From positions 1 through 64,000 of the forward strand of contig CACEUX010000001.1 of NCBI GenBank assembly GCA_902562835.1: 64,000 nucleotides of DNA, in the 5' to 3' direction. The stretch comes from an uncultured Fidelibacterota bacterium (GTDB lineage: Bacteria > Fidelibacterota > Marinisomatia > Marinisomatales > UBA1611). Within the stretch, counting starts at the first letter, position 1. Each line of letters begins with the position of its first letter. This document shows, piece by piece, positions 27,377 through 37,270 of this stretch. A model generated the notes under the pieces. The model ran no database searches, was not told the DNA's origin, and worked only from the letters and a program-made list of their open reading frames with translations. The translations under genes were made by a program, and so were the position numbers.

Positions 27377-28339
27377 ATGAGAAAAATTGTTTTAGGACGC
27401 ACCAATGAATCAGTTTCAGCTATTAGCCTGGGGACCTGGGCTTTTGGAGGAGCCAATATGTCCGGCAAGGTTTCGGTTGGCTGGGCAAACCAAAATGATA
27501 ATGACTCTAAGTCCGTTCTAATAAAGGCATGGGAAAGCGGCATAAACCACTGGGATACTGCTGATGTATATGGAGAGGGTAAGTCTGAACAATTAATTGG
27601 AGGGGTTTGGGAAACCGTCCCCAGGGAAGAAATCTTTATTGCAACAAAAGTTGGGTGGGATAAAGGCCCCCATTCTCACTGGTACAATCCCAAACATATG
27701 CTTAAGAATATGGAGAGATCACTTATCAACCTTAGGACGGACTATGTTGACCTGATTTACTTTCACCACTGCAACTTTGGAAATCAGGGGGAGTATTTCC
27801 AGGATGCTCTGAATATAATAAAGAAGTTTCAAAATGATGGGTATGCCCGCTATATAGGCTTATCGGACTGGTCCTGTAATAAAATATTAAACTATATTGA
27901 GGCGTGTGACCCTGATGTTGTTCAGCCATATAGAAATGTTATGGATGATATGTACCAATCATCAGGGCTAAAGGACTATGTAGACAGTAAAAACATCGGT
28001 GTATGTTTCTTTTCGCCTATTAAGCATGGCCTACTTACAGGGAAATATAATAAGCCGGCAACTTTTGAAACTGGAGATCATCGCTCTGGGCTTAAGCAAT
28101 TTGTAAATGAGTCCGTTATAGAAAAAATGAAACAAAATAAAGAAAGGTTAGAGCATAGATATAAAAATCAAGAGTCCCCGGTTATGTATGGTGTGGTTAA
28201 CGCCCTTTTTAATGACGCCCCAACAGGATGTGTTTTGCTAGGGCAAAGAAATGAAGAACAGGTCAAGGTTGCCGCATCTCTTGGAGATGTTTTATCGGAA
28301 GAAGAGAGCGAATGGATCAAAGCTCTATATTCTTCATAG
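27377..28339 (+). CDS. Aldo/keto reductase
   Basis: A protein of 320 residues. The catalytic tetrad is visible: Asp and Tyr in HWDTADVYGEGKSE, Lys in IATKVGWD and His in LIYFHHCNF. The late GCVLLGQRNEEQV corresponds to the NADPH-binding end of the barrel. It reduces aldehydes or ketones with NADPH; the substrate is unknown. The length is normal. The gene ends against an eroded symporter fragment on the other strand, which marks a past rearrangement point. Confidence 0.92.
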   Translation: MRKIVLGRTNESVSAISLGTWAFGGANMSGKVSVGWANQNDNDSKSVLIKAWESGINHWDTADVYGEGKSEQLIGGVWETVPREEIFIATKVGWDKGPHSHWYNPKHMLKNMERSLINLRTDYVDLIYFHHCNFGNQGEYFQDALNIIKKFQNDGYARYIGLSDWSCNKILNYIEACDPDVVQPYRNVMDDMYQSSGLKDYVDSKNIGVCFFSPIKHGLLTGKYNKPATFETGDHRSGLKQFVNESVIEKMKQNKERLEHRYKNQESPVMYGVVNALFNDAPTGCVLLGQRNEEQVKVAASLGDVLSEEESEWIKALYSS

Positions 28340-28349
28340 ATCGATTTAA

Positions 28350-28545
28350 ACAATAATGCCCACATACCAGTCAGGCCAATTAAGAGCCATCCAGATTCTC
28401 CCGTTAATCAAGCTGAGAGGGCAACTATCCAATAACTCAGCTACTTACCGCCAACATATTAATCAGAAATATTAGAAACTTTTTTTAATGCGAAATAGCC
28501 TATTAATAAGGAGGGTACTGAAATAAAAAGCAAGAGCAACAAGTT
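28350..28545 (-). pseudogene. Eroded N-terminal fragment of a sodium:solute symporter
   Basis: On the minus strand one frame reads LLLLLFISVPSLLIGYFALK, KVSNISD*YVGGK*LSYWIV, then ALSA*LTGESGWLLIGLTGM, with three in-frame stops (TAA, TAG, TGA). This matches the start of the SSS (PutP-like) family, including the GYFA, YVGGK, SYWIVALSA and ESGWLL signatures. The TGA lies where relatives usually carry Arg, so a CGA to TGA change would explain it. The homology stops at the aldo/keto reductase end, and the rest of a gene of about 500 codons is gone. It fills most of the 212 bp gap between the reductase and mscS genes. Confidence 0.7.
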
Positions 28546-28551
28546 TTACTA

Positions 28552-29619
28552 TCACAGATTACTTTCTGATTCGCCTGGCATTAAAACATTCATTGTTGGA
28601 AAAGGAATCGAAATATTCTGCTCTTCAAAGGTTTTATAAATCTCTGTATTAACAGAATCAACTGTTCTTCCCCTTATCTCTGGCTTGTGTATCCAAAATA
28701 ATAACTGTAGCCTTAAACCATGGTCCGCAAATTCACGAAATCGAACTCTAGGTTCTGGCGAGCTCAGGACATTTTCATTTTTCTTTGCTATATCAACTAA
28801 AATTGCTTTCACCTTTACTATGTCAGTTTTATAGGAAATTTGTATATTGACCCTAACCCGCTCTGTCTCTCCTGGCCCACCACTTTCATTTACAATCTTC
28901 GATGCTGCTATCACTGAGTTGGGTATTGTTATTTCAATATCATCCCGAGTCATGAACCTTGTTGACCTTAAGCCCATTTTCTTTACATATCCCCTTTCGC
29001 CTGTATCCAGAAGGATATAGTCTCCCTCCTTAAATGGGGCATCAGCCATAAGGAAGATTCCTGCAAAAAAATTGGAAACTGTATCTTTTGCTGCTAAACC
29101 CAAAACCACACCCAAGACACCAGCAGATGCCAAAATACCATTAATGTTAATATCCCAACTAAGGAAGATGAAGTAAGCGCCAAAAAGTCCTATACCTATT
29201 TTCCCTAGGTTGTTAAACAATGGCAGTGTGTTTTTTTGTAATACATTACTGGATGCTGTCTGCCTTGATGCCCAGTCCATCGACATAACTAGGATTTTTG
29301 AAATAACAAACAACCAAATAATGGTTGTAACGGTTTTAAAACATCCAACCATAACAAATTCAACATATTCTGGAAGCGCTATTGTTTTTATCGATAAAAT
29401 AAATCCAACAAATAGAATGGAATAAAAAATTGGTTTATGCAAAAGCTGGAGTATTTTATCGTCCAGTGTTGTTTTTGTTGTTTTTACTACACGTTTAAAA
29501 ATTAAAGAGAAAATTATATCGACAAGTTTCGCGCTGACGATTGACATCGCTATAAGAGCCAGTCCTTTTAGGGCTGTGTTGGATAGGATAAGGTTATAAT
29601 ATTCTTTGAAATCAAACAT
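28552..29619 (-). CDS. MscS-family mechanosensitive channel
   Basis: A protein of 355 residues with about four membrane segments in the first 170 residues. The pore helix and beta domain of MscS follow: ILASAGVLGVVLGLAAKDTV, then FFAGIFLMADAPFKEGDYI and RSTRFMTRDDIEITIPNSVI. The C-terminal alpha/beta domain ends near residue 345. These channels open on membrane stretch and release solutes during osmotic downshock. The size is between E. coli MscS and larger YbdG-type members. It has no obvious operon partner. Confidence 0.92.
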   Translation of the reverse strand: MFDFKEYYNLILSNTALKGLALIAMSIVSAKLVDIIFSLIFKRVVKTTKTTLDDKILQLLHKPIFYSILFVGFILSIKTIALPEYVEFVMVGCFKTVTTIIWLFVISKILVMSMDWASRQTASSNVLQKNTLPLFNNLGKIGIGLFGAYFIFLSWDININGILASAGVLGVVLGLAAKDTVSNFFAGIFLMADAPFKEGDYILLDTGERGYVKKMGLRSTRFMTRDDIEITIPNSVIAASKIVNESGGPGETERVRVNIQISYKTDIVKVKAILVDIAKKNENVLSSPEPRVRFREFADHGLRLQLLFWIHKPEIRGRTVDSVNTEIYKTFEEQNISIPFPTMNVLMPGESESNL

Positions 29620-29657
29620 ATATGCAGCCTTTTTCTTTTACTAAAAAATTCAATTTA

Positions 29658-30470
29658 TTAATCCTCATTGCGATAAACAGAGAATAATTGTGTGTTTTGA
29701 AAAAAATCTTTTAGGGGGTTTGTTACTCCTGCGATTCCCCTCTCTCTTATAAGACGTACTCTATCAAAGTCAATTATAGCGGTTTGCAGATATGGCCCCT
29801 CACCCGACTCTTGGAGCGTAGCCCCTTCAGGGTCAACAATAATAGAACCTCCTACACCCCCAAATCCAACGCCATTACAAGAAACGACATAGCACTGTTG
29901 CGTTATGGCCGTTGCTTTTGCAATAATCTGTTCTTGAGGTCTGTCTCCCGTAGTTGTCATGGTCGGAACAATGATAAGCTCTGCCCCTTGATTAACCAAA
30001 TCCCTTGCAACTTCCGGAAACCAAATGTCATAACATATCATAATTCCAACGCAACCAACCCCCTCAATATTGAACACAAATGGCTCTTTCCCCGGTGTTG
30101 ATTTCTCATATGGGTACCATGGATACCTCTTGCGGTACCGGCCTACCATTTTTCCATCCGGTGAGAATATCGGAGTTGTGTTGAACACATCCTTTTTAGA
30201 ACTTTCATAAATGCTCCCAGGAATTAACCAAAGCCCATGATTTTTAGCCAAATTGGAAAAGGCGGTGGTTAACTCTCCAGGAATCTCTACTGATGCCTTG
30301 ACGCTGTCTTCAACAATACCATGGACTGCCAGTTCAGGAAAAACAACCATAGAGATATCGGGAAATATGTTCTTAATATGTTTTAAGTGTTTTTCAATTT
30401 GAATAAGATTCTTTTTTTGCTCTTGGTGGACATACATCTGAACTGATGCGATTGTAATTTGATTTGCCAT
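29658..30470 (-). CDS. Carbon-nitrogen hydrolase (nitrilase superfamily)
   Basis: A protein of 270 residues with the catalytic triad E46 (VVFPELAVHG), K114 (RYRKRYPWYP) and C146 (GIMICYDIWFPE). The superfamily includes aliphatic amidases, omega-amidases and N-carbamoyl hydrolases. The substrate cannot be assigned by eye. It lies 19 bp after the ATPase gene of a peptide/nickel-type ABC transporter on the same strand, so it may hydrolyse an amide brought in by that transporter. That link is inference. Confidence 0.9.
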   Translation of the reverse strand: MANQITIASVQMYVHQEQKKNLIQIEKHLKHIKNIFPDISMVVFPELAVHGIVEDSVKASVEIPGELTTAFSNLAKNHGLWLIPGSIYESSKKDVFNTTPIFSPDGKMVGRYRKRYPWYPYEKSTPGKEPFVFNIEGVGCVGIMICYDIWFPEVARDLVNQGAELIIVPTMTTTGDRPQEQIIAKATAITQQCYVVSCNGVGFGGVGGSIIVDPEGATLQESGEGPYLQTAIIDFDRVRLIRERGIAGVTNPLKDFFQNTQLFSVYRNED

Positions 30471-30489
30471 TGAAGAATTTTCCTATCAA

Positions 30490-32064
30490 TTATTTAATAT
30501 TCTGTTTCCACATTGAAGACGCAATCAAGTTTTTTGTATAATCCTGCTGTGGATTATTTAAAACTTCTGCAACATTTCCCGTTTCAATTATTTCACCCCT
30601 GAATAACACTGCGATCATATCTGCCATTTTTGATATAACAGCTAGGTCATGTGATATGAAAAGATATGATAATTTTTTGTGCTTTTGTAGTGATTTGAGC
30701 AAAGCCAGTATTCTATGCTGAATGTGGATATCAAGGGCAGATGTTGGCTCATCTAGAATCAGAATCTTTGGATCTAACATCATTGCGCGAGCAATAGAGA
30801 CCCTCTGCCTTTCACCCCCTGATAGAGAATGCGGATAACGTGATAACAAATCAAGGTCAAGGTCTATATCTGCCATTATTTGATTAATTTTTCTTTCAGT
30901 TGATTCCGAATCTCTAACACCAACTAGCCACAGGGGCTCTAATAAAATTTGAGAAATTGTCATTCTGGGATTGAATGAGGCCATATTGTCTTGAAAAACA
31001 GCCCCAATCTTTTTAGTCGACCGATACAGATTTTTTGGAGAATCCTTATCAGTTTTTATCTCCATTGTTCCAGAGTCGCGATCTAATATGTTCAATATCA
31101 TTCTAGCCAGTGTTGTTTTGCCACTCCCAGACTCCCCCACAAGGCCTAGGGTGGTTGATTGATACAAATCTACTGAAACGTTATTTATGGCTGTGTTTAT
31201 TAACCCGTTATTAAAATAGCTTTTTTTAAAATTGTTTATTGATAGTATCAGCTCCTTTTTATTTTTACCTCTAGGCGCATTTAACCTACTATTTGTTTTA
31301 TCATAAGCTTTAATTATTGAGCTTGAATAGCCATTTTTTTGATCAGAAAAAACGTTATTGGTCCTACCTTCTGTGACAATACTTCCAGAGCGCATCACAG
31401 CAACCCTTTTGCAATAGTGCTTAACAGTTCCAAGGTCGTGAGTTATTAACAATATTCCAATATCAAGCTCGCTTTGAATTTCAAACAATAAGTCCATAAT
31501 CTCTATTTTATTATTTGCATCGAGACCTGTTGTTATTTCATCTGCAATGATGAATTCAGGAACTACTGATAATGCGAAAGCAATCATTACCCTTTGCATT
31601 TGTCCACCAGAAAGTTGATGTGGAAAACGATCTAGGATATCATTCACACTATCAAGGCGAACCCTTTTTAGCCATTTTTCTATATTGGATTCAGCATCTT
31701 TGTGTGTATAACCACTTTTCCTTTTAGCAATAATGGTAAATTGTTTACCAATGGTTTGAATGGGGTTTAAAGATTGCATCGGATCTTGAAAAATCATTGC
31801 TGTATGCTCGCCTCTTGAGGAGGATAGGTCTGTTTCTGTTTTCCCATCTCTAGTTATGTTTCCACTTGTAATTTTACACCCCACTGGTAACAAGTCGATT
31901 AATGACCAGGCGAGCATGCTTTTACCAGATCCCGTAGGGCCTACCAGCCCCAGTGTTTCTCCTTTGTTAATTGTTAGGTCAACATTTTTCAAGATATTTA
32001 TGGGGCCACCAGGTGAATGAGACTCCACACTAAGACCACAAATCTTATAAAGATTCTTTTTCAC
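30490..32064 (-). CDS. Fused double ATPase of a peptide-type ABC transporter
   Basis: A protein of 524 residues with two complete nucleotide-binding domains, equivalent to DppD and DppF joined. Domain 1 has Walker A GPTGSGKSM, signature LSGGQMQRV and Walker B FIIADEITTGLD. Domain 2 has GESGSGKTTL, LSGGERQRVSIA and ILILDEPTSALD. It drives uptake through the DppB/DppC-like permeases encoded next to it. The start overlaps the end of the dppC-like gene by 4 bp. Fusions of this type are common in oligopeptide and glutathione importers. Confidence 0.93.
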   Translation of the reverse strand: MKKNLYKICGLSVESHSPGGPINILKNVDLTINKGETLGLVGPTGSGKSMLAWSLIDLLPVGCKITSGNITRDGKTETDLSSSRGEHTAMIFQDPMQSLNPIQTIGKQFTIIAKRKSGYTHKDAESNIEKWLKRVRLDSVNDILDRFPHQLSGGQMQRVMIAFALSVVPEFIIADEITTGLDANNKIEIMDLLFEIQSELDIGILLITHDLGTVKHYCKRVAVMRSGSIVTEGRTNNVFSDQKNGYSSSIIKAYDKTNSRLNAPRGKNKKELILSINNFKKSYFNNGLINTAINNVSVDLYQSTTLGLVGESGSGKTTLARMILNILDRDSGTMEIKTDKDSPKNLYRSTKKIGAVFQDNMASFNPRMTISQILLEPLWLVGVRDSESTERKINQIMADIDLDLDLLSRYPHSLSGGERQRVSIARAMMLDPKILILDEPTSALDIHIQHRILALLKSLQKHKKLSYLFISHDLAVISKMADMIAVLFRGEIIETGNVAEVLNNPQQDYTKNLIASSMWKQNIK

Positions 32065-32903
32065 CTGGGGGTTGTCTCTTTAGGGTTTAAATAGGACCTT
32101 AATTCATCACCAATGATATTGAAAGAAATGACAGTAAGCACTATGAACAGGCCCGGGAAAAAACCTTCCCACCAATGATTAATGAATTGTGCACGTGATT
32201 GTGTTAAAAGGAGACCCCATTCTGTTTCAGGGTGTTGTGCCCCTAGACCAATGAATGATAGACCAGCAGCTGCTAAGATCGCATAGCCCGCATCTAATGT
32301 TCCCTGGATAATTACTGGTACAGCGCTATTGGGGAAAATATGTTTTCGTATGATATGAAATCTCCCTGCTCCCATACTCTTAGAGATAGAAACATAATCA
32401 GTGTTTTTGATAATCAATGCCTGTGCTCGAGCAATACGAACATACCAAGGAAACCAAGATACAGAAATCCCAATAATAACATTATTTAAAGATGGGCCAA
32501 GAGCTGCAGTTATTATCAGTGGCAATATCAAAGGAGGAAAAGATAAAAAGGCATCTGTAATTCGCATAATTATCTCATCTGTTCGTCGGCTTGAAACGCC
32601 TGACAACATACCTATAGGAACCCCAATTAAAATGGACAAAAAAACAACTCCAAAAGCTACTTTTAAAGAAGACAACCCCGCTCGAATTGTAAGGGTAAAC
32701 ATATCGCGTCCAGCAGAGTCAGTTCCAAACCAGTGTCGAGAGGAAGGCGGTTGCCCACCTCTTTCAAAATGAACAGCGCCATATATATCTTCTGCGTATT
32801 GACTAACAAAGGGAATCAATAGTGAAAAGACAATAAGAGCAAAAAGAAATACAACAGCTAATGGCGCTATTGTTTTTTTCAATGATATGAAGTGCGAAAT
32901 CAT
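32061..32903 (-). CDS. Peptide-type ABC transporter permease (DppC-like)
   Basis: A protein of 280 residues with six hydrophobic segments and the OppC/DppC N-terminal region. HWFGTDSAGRDMFTLTIRAG is the typical pre-membrane motif, and SISKSMGAGRFHIIRKHIFP is the ATPase-coupling loop. It forms the inner-membrane pore with the DppB-like partner 4 bp upstream. The end overlaps the ATPase gene by 4 bp. Confidence 0.93.
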   Translation of the reverse strand: MISHFISLKKTIAPLAVVFLFALIVFSLLIPFVSQYAEDIYGAVHFERGGQPPSSRHWFGTDSAGRDMFTLTIRAGLSSLKVAFGVVFLSILIGVPIGMLSGVSSRRTDEIIMRITDAFLSFPPLILPLIITAALGPSLNNVIIGISVSWFPWYVRIARAQALIIKNTDYVSISKSMGAGRFHIIRKHIFPNSAVPVIIQGTLDAGYAILAAAGLSFIGLGAQHPETEWGLLLTQSRAQFINHWWEGFFPGLFIVLTVISFNIIGDELRSYLNPKETTPR

Positions 32904-32907
32904 TTAT

Positions 32908-33921
32908 CTACCTTTGAATCCTTGGGTCGATCAATGGATAAATAATATCTAATATTAGATTAATCAGTATATACACAAAGGTATAAAAAAGGGTTACACC
33001 TATTATTGCCGGAAAGTCGTTTGTTAAAAGCGACAAGACACTAAACTGGCCCAAGCCGGGCCAATCAAAAATCGACTCAACCAAGAATGTGCCACCAAGC
33101 ATTAAACCAAAGCTTAATCCTGCAACTGTAGAAACTGGGATAAGGGTATTTTTATATGCCGAGCTCATTGCAATCTCATTGGGCGAAAGTCCGTATGCGA
33201 GATAAGTCTTAAAAAATGGCTCACTCATGGTTTCTATTAATGCCGAACGAGATGTCCTTATTATAATACCCAACACACCAAAAGCCATCGTTAGCGCTGG
33301 AAGAAAGATATGCCTTATGCCGTCCAGCATTAGTGCCCACTCTGCAGATAAAAAAGCATCTAGTAAGAACAAGCCGCTATTGTACGGCAAATCAATATTC
33401 AAAAGATCAAAACCTGAATATCTACCTTGAAGCGGCAACCACTGCAATACCCCAAAAAATATAAGTTGTAAGATCATCCCCAACCAAAACACAGGAATGG
33501 ATATCCCAAGATAAGCAAAACCCCTTATTAGATAATCATGCTTTGTATTTGAGTATAGCGCTGCTTTTATTCCTAGAAACAACCCAAGTAGAGTCGCAAG
33601 GAACATTGATATAAATACCAATTCAAATGTTGCAGCTGACCTGTGAAATATTTCTGCGGTCACGGGTTGTCTGGTTCTTAAGGATACTCCCAAATCAAGG
33701 GTGAGGGTTTTTTTTAGAAAAGAAACATATTGCTTATAGATGGGCCTATCAAGGCCGAGCTCTTTTTTTGCGATCTCTAACTGCTCTTTGGTCGGGTGGT
33801 CCCCCACCCACAGTGCGGCAGGATCGCCAGGTAACCAATGGGCTATTAAAAATGTAATGGAACTAACAATTATTAAAATTAAAAAGGTGTAGGTGACCCG
33901 CTTTAACAAGTATCTGGTCAT
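32908..33921 (-). CDS. Peptide-type ABC transporter permease (DppB-like)
   Basis: A protein of 337 residues with the DppB start (YLLKRVTYTFLILIIVSSIT) and HWLPGDPAALWVG. Six membrane segments are visible. The coupling loop region is YLAYGLSPNEIAMSSAYKNT, and the late GGTFLVESIFDWPGLGQF motif is typical of the family. It overlaps the binding-protein gene by 4 bp, so the four transporter genes form one operon. Confidence 0.93.
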   Translation of the reverse strand: MTRYLLKRVTYTFLILIIVSSITFLIAHWLPGDPAALWVGDHPTKEQLEIAKKELGLDRPIYKQYVSFLKKTLTLDLGVSLRTRQPVTAEIFHRSAATFELVFISMFLATLLGLFLGIKAALYSNTKHDYLIRGFAYLGISIPVFWLGMILQLIFFGVLQWLPLQGRYSGFDLLNIDLPYNSGLFLLDAFLSAEWALMLDGIRHIFLPALTMAFGVLGIIIRTSRSALIETMSEPFFKTYLAYGLSPNEIAMSSAYKNTLIPVSTVAGLSFGLMLGGTFLVESIFDWPGLGQFSVLSLLTNDFPAIIGVTLFYTFVYILINLILDIIYPLIDPRIQR

Positions 33922-35480
33922 GACGGTCGCCCAAGAAAATAAATCAACAATGTTGAATATGCCGGATTACTCCTTAAGCCAGTTATATTACTTTTGTATA
34001 CTGACTGAACATTAATATCAACAACTGGAACCGCCACGCAATCCTTTATAAGTATATTCTGAATTGTTTTATATAGTTTTTTTGAGCTATCTGAACTGAA
34101 GGACTCTTGGTGCCAAGCCTCAGAAAGTAAAGAGTCTACAGACGAGTTACTATAGTGCGATAAATTAAAAAGAGGGGTTTCTTCAGTGCTATATAGACCA
34201 AAAAACCAATCAGATGGTGAAGAAAGAGTTGGCCACCATGCCATAGAAATAATATTTGGAGCCGTGTCTAGGTTTTTAGCCCTCTCCCAGTTTGAAGACC
34301 ACAGCCCTGGCTTTAGATCAAGATCAAGGCCGATCTTTTTTAAATTATCCATCCAAAGAAAAGATGTAAGTCGATATTCTTCAGAAGTGGAAATATATGA
34401 CAAATCCAGTTTCAGATCATTTAAACCAACCCTAGATCTACTTATAAACTTTTTACCCATCTCTTGGTCATAGGATACCAGGCTATCAGGGGCTTCAAAT
34501 AATGGCATGTTTGCAGGAATTAATCCTTTAGCCTCATCGCCTGAATCACCATAAATATATCTAGATACCGTTTCTCGATCCATACCAGCTGCAATAGCCC
34601 GACGTACCCAGATGTTGTTCGTGGGGGCTTTTTTTGTGTTAAGTAAATAAAAATGGTTGATCCATGAAGGATGATATGAAACACTAATGGACGGGTTCTT
34701 CTTTAGCCTATCTAATAACTGGACGGGTATTAGAAAAGAATAGTCTGCAAGCCCGCTCTCAATCATTTGTAAACGTGTTGATGCCTCTGAAACAACTTTT
34801 ATCAAAACAGATCTAAAGTGGTCATCTCTATTCCACCCCCCCCAATATTCCTTATAATCTTCCAACAAAATGTATTTGTTCTTAGACCATTTTTTAAGTT
34901 TATAGGGACCCGTTCCTGACGCATAACCCTGGCGCAAAGAATCAGCGGAAACCCCTTGAATGCCGGGGGAATAAATCCAGGCTCCATATTGTGAGCTAAC
35001 GACCTTATCAAGCGGGACCGGCTTTGACAAGTTAAATATTACTTTGTGGGGTCCATTTGTAGAAACACTGTCAACAGCCGACCATATAAAACTGGCTCCG
35101 CCATATAATCTTTTATTTCTATCTACAACGAACTTCACAGCCTTGGAATCAAACGCGATACCATCATGAAACCAAACTCCTTCTCTAAGATAAAACTCCC
35201 ACGTTAACCCATCAGCAGATTTTGAATATGAAGTTGCTAGCGCTGGCAAAAGTTTTGGGGGTACCGATCCAGCATCATACCACAGAAGGGGTTCGTAAAT
35301 GTTTGACATAGGCAACACCTCTAGCGAAAATGCAGTTCCCGGGTCCCAGTCCTTAACATCATCGTACGTAGCTATTACAAAAACATCTTCTGGTTTTTTT
35401 TGATGATAGCATGAGATTGACATTAAAACAGTTAGTGAGATGACACCCATGACAACGATTTCATTGCAAACTTTGGTCAT
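33918..35480 (-). CDS. Extracellular solute-binding lipoprotein of a peptide-type ABC transporter
   Basis: The track start is a TTG at 35507. I prefer the ATG at 35480, which gives 520 residues and a lipoprotein signal ending VISLTVLMSISC. The mature protein shows the family-5 binding-protein features: NIYEPLLWYD, WEFYLREGVWFHDG and GTGPYKLKKW. It would capture peptides or related oligomers for the permease pair encoded downstream. Ligand specificity cannot be read directly. First gene of the transporter operon. Confidence 0.9.
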   Translation of the reverse strand: MTKVCNEIVVMGVISLTVLMSISCYHQKKPEDVFVIATYDDVKDWDPGTAFSLEVLPMSNIYEPLLWYDAGSVPPKLLPALATSYSKSADGLTWEFYLREGVWFHDGIAFDSKAVKFVVDRNKRLYGGASFIWSAVDSVSTNGPHKVIFNLSKPVPLDKVVSSQYGAWIYSPGIQGVSADSLRQGYASGTGPYKLKKWSKNKYILLEDYKEYWGGWNRDDHFRSVLIKVVSEASTRLQMIESGLADYSFLIPVQLLDRLKKNPSISVSYHPSWINHFYLLNTKKAPTNNIWVRRAIAAGMDRETVSRYIYGDSGDEAKGLIPANMPLFEAPDSLVSYDQEMGKKFISRSRVGLNDLKLDLSYISTSEEYRLTSFLWMDNLKKIGLDLDLKPGLWSSNWERAKNLDTAPNIISMAWWPTLSSPSDWFFGLYSTEETPLFNLSHYSNSSVDSLLSEAWHQESFSSDSSKKLYKTIQNILIKDCVAVPVVDINVQSVYKSNITGLRSNPAYSTLLIYFLGRPS

Positions 35481-35521
35481 TGCATATAGGAAGAGTTGGA
35501 AGCTCAATCCTTAGGTGTTGG

Positions 35522-37201
35522 TTATTTGTTTAATAATAGTTTTTTTGTTATACTATTATCGCCAGAGACCAACTGATAAAAGTATATACCACTTGCAGCC
35601 GGCTTGTTGTTATTATTAACCCCTCTCCATGTTGCCCGATATGAGCCTGGTGTTCTTGTGCCATTATAAACCGTGTATATTTCATTACCCAAGATATCAT
35701 AAATTTTCAAAGACACATCATTCGTATGATAGATGGTATAATCAAACTTTGTATCTGGATTAAATGGGTTTGGATAATTCTGACCAATGGTAAATACTAG
35801 AGGTAATTGAAGCTCAGTATTATCATTGGTCAATAAGCCATCATTTTCTATCATGAATAAGTGTGGTTTGTCCGCCGCAAAACTTGCTGACGAAAAAATG
35901 ATGTCCCCAAGCCCATCATTATCAACATCACCAGTAAATAGCTTTGCAACTCTTACTTTACCCTGGTCATTGCCTGGGGTATAGTTATCTGTTGTGTCAT
36001 CCATAAAGATTGCTCGCTCTGTATAGCTTGCTGCTGTTAATGGGTCCCCGCCGTTAAACTCCCAATCGTATACCGCTTCGTCATAGTGTGCGGCCAGGTA
36101 AAGATTTGGGCTACCGTCTCCATCTGCATCGCCAATATTTATTTGTCTTAGACCACCGGTATAGCTCTTAAAAAAATTAAAATTAGCATACGATAAGTTG
36201 CTAACATCATCTATCCCTTCAACAACAAATAATGAACCAGGCGTTATTAAGTCTCCTGTCAGTGAATTCACACCAGATGTTGCACAGAATAATTCATTGG
36301 TTCCATTATTATCTATGTCCGCAACGACTATTCCCTGATTTGCTCTTTGGTATTGTTCTGAACAAACATAAAAGTCTGTTTGGTATTCATAGGTGTCTTC
36401 TCCGCTGTTTTCATGAATGATGAGATGAAAATAATTATAACCAACGGTGTAAATCTCTTTTAACCCATCATTGTCAAGGTCTCCCGTTGAAATATTATAC
36501 CCACTCCAATTGCTCCATGCGTTATCTTCATATTCAATGTGAAATATTGCAGAATCATTGATAATTGTATCTAATTCAAATATCATTAAACGGCTACTAC
36601 CACCCGTACCTAACTCGGCCCATGGGCCATCCATTATAGAAACGATTATTTCTTGTTGTGGGTCACCATCAAGCTCGTCTACATATATTTGTGCGGCCTC
36701 CCAAACACTATCTAGCCCCATATCCCAAGTATAGGTTGGTGTGGATAAAAAGGACATTGAATCTGTGTTCCATTCAAATATCTGTAAACCTTTTTGTCCG
36801 GGCGCCCCTGGGCTTGTGTCCACCAGTGATAAAATCTCATGATTTTGATCTCCGTCAATGTCTCCAACAGCAACGCTTGAATAAGCATCATAAGTGCAAC
36901 TTAGATCATAAAAGGTATACACCCATTGTAGCTCAATGGAATCGTTGCTTGTTGCTTCGTAATGGTAAACCCCATTGCAAAACTCCCCTGCGTATGAGCT
37001 CGAGACAACAAAGTCCCCAAAACCATCTCCATCAAAATCGTAAGGACCAATCATATTCCAAGGAGGACCAGCAGGAATCAAACCACCAGAACCCCAAGGC
37101 TCATTGTTCCACTTAAGTGAAAATGAGCTATCGATTTCTGTTGCAGGTAGTTGAATAAACGCGAAAAAACAAACACTAAAAAACAAAGCCTTTGATCTCA
37201 T
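35522..37201 (-). CDS. Secreted FG-GAP/VCBS repeat protein with T9SS sorting domain
   Basis: I choose the ATG at 37201, because AGAGGT lies about 8 nt upstream and the protein then opens with a clean signal peptide (MRSKALFFSVCFFAFIQLPA). It has 559 residues. Several FG-GAP/VCBS-like units carry acidic loops such as DFDGDGFGDF, DIDGDQNHEI, DLDNDGLKEI and DVDNDGLGDI, which bind calcium in beta-propellers. The last 80 residues form a type A sorting domain: NYPNPFNPDTKFDYTI, then PAASGIYFYQLVSG and KKLLLNK. Expected to be exported by a type IX secretion system and fixed to the cell surface. Ligand unknown. Confidence 0.88.
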   Translation of the reverse strand: MRSKALFFSVCFFAFIQLPATEIDSSFSLKWNNEPWGSGGLIPAGPPWNMIGPYDFDGDGFGDFVVSSSYAGEFCNGVYHYEATSNDSIELQWVYTFYDLSCTYDAYSSVAVGDIDGDQNHEILSLVDTSPGAPGQKGLQIFEWNTDSMSFLSTPTYTWDMGLDSVWEAAQIYVDELDGDPQQEIIVSIMDGPWAELGTGGSSRLMIFELDTIINDSAIFHIEYEDNAWSNWSGYNISTGDLDNDGLKEIYTVGYNYFHLIIHENSGEDTYEYQTDFYVCSEQYQRANQGIVVADIDNNGTNELFCATSGVNSLTGDLITPGSLFVVEGIDDVSNLSYANFNFFKSYTGGLRQINIGDADGDGSPNLYLAAHYDEAVYDWEFNGGDPLTAASYTERAIFMDDTTDNYTPGNDQGKVRVAKLFTGDVDNDGLGDIIFSSASFAADKPHLFMIENDGLLTNDNTELQLPLVFTIGQNYPNPFNPDTKFDYTIYHTNDVSLKIYDILGNEIYTVYNGTRTPGSYRATWRGVNNNNKPAASGIYFYQLVSGDNSITKKLLLNK

Positions 37202-37270
37202 TTTTTGACCTCTAATAAGTTTCAATTCTTGAAGATGTTGATAGTATATTCAAATAGAAGTTAGAGCTCA

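Noticed and set aside
28168-28365. 65-residue minus-strand ORF in the track
   Set aside because: Most of it is antisense to the aldo/keto reductase. Only its first few codons belong to the symporter remnant.
36658-37116. 152-residue plus-strand ORF inside the FG-GAP gene
   Set aside because: It is antisense to conserved calcium-loop repeats, has His/Arg-rich composition and no ribosome site.
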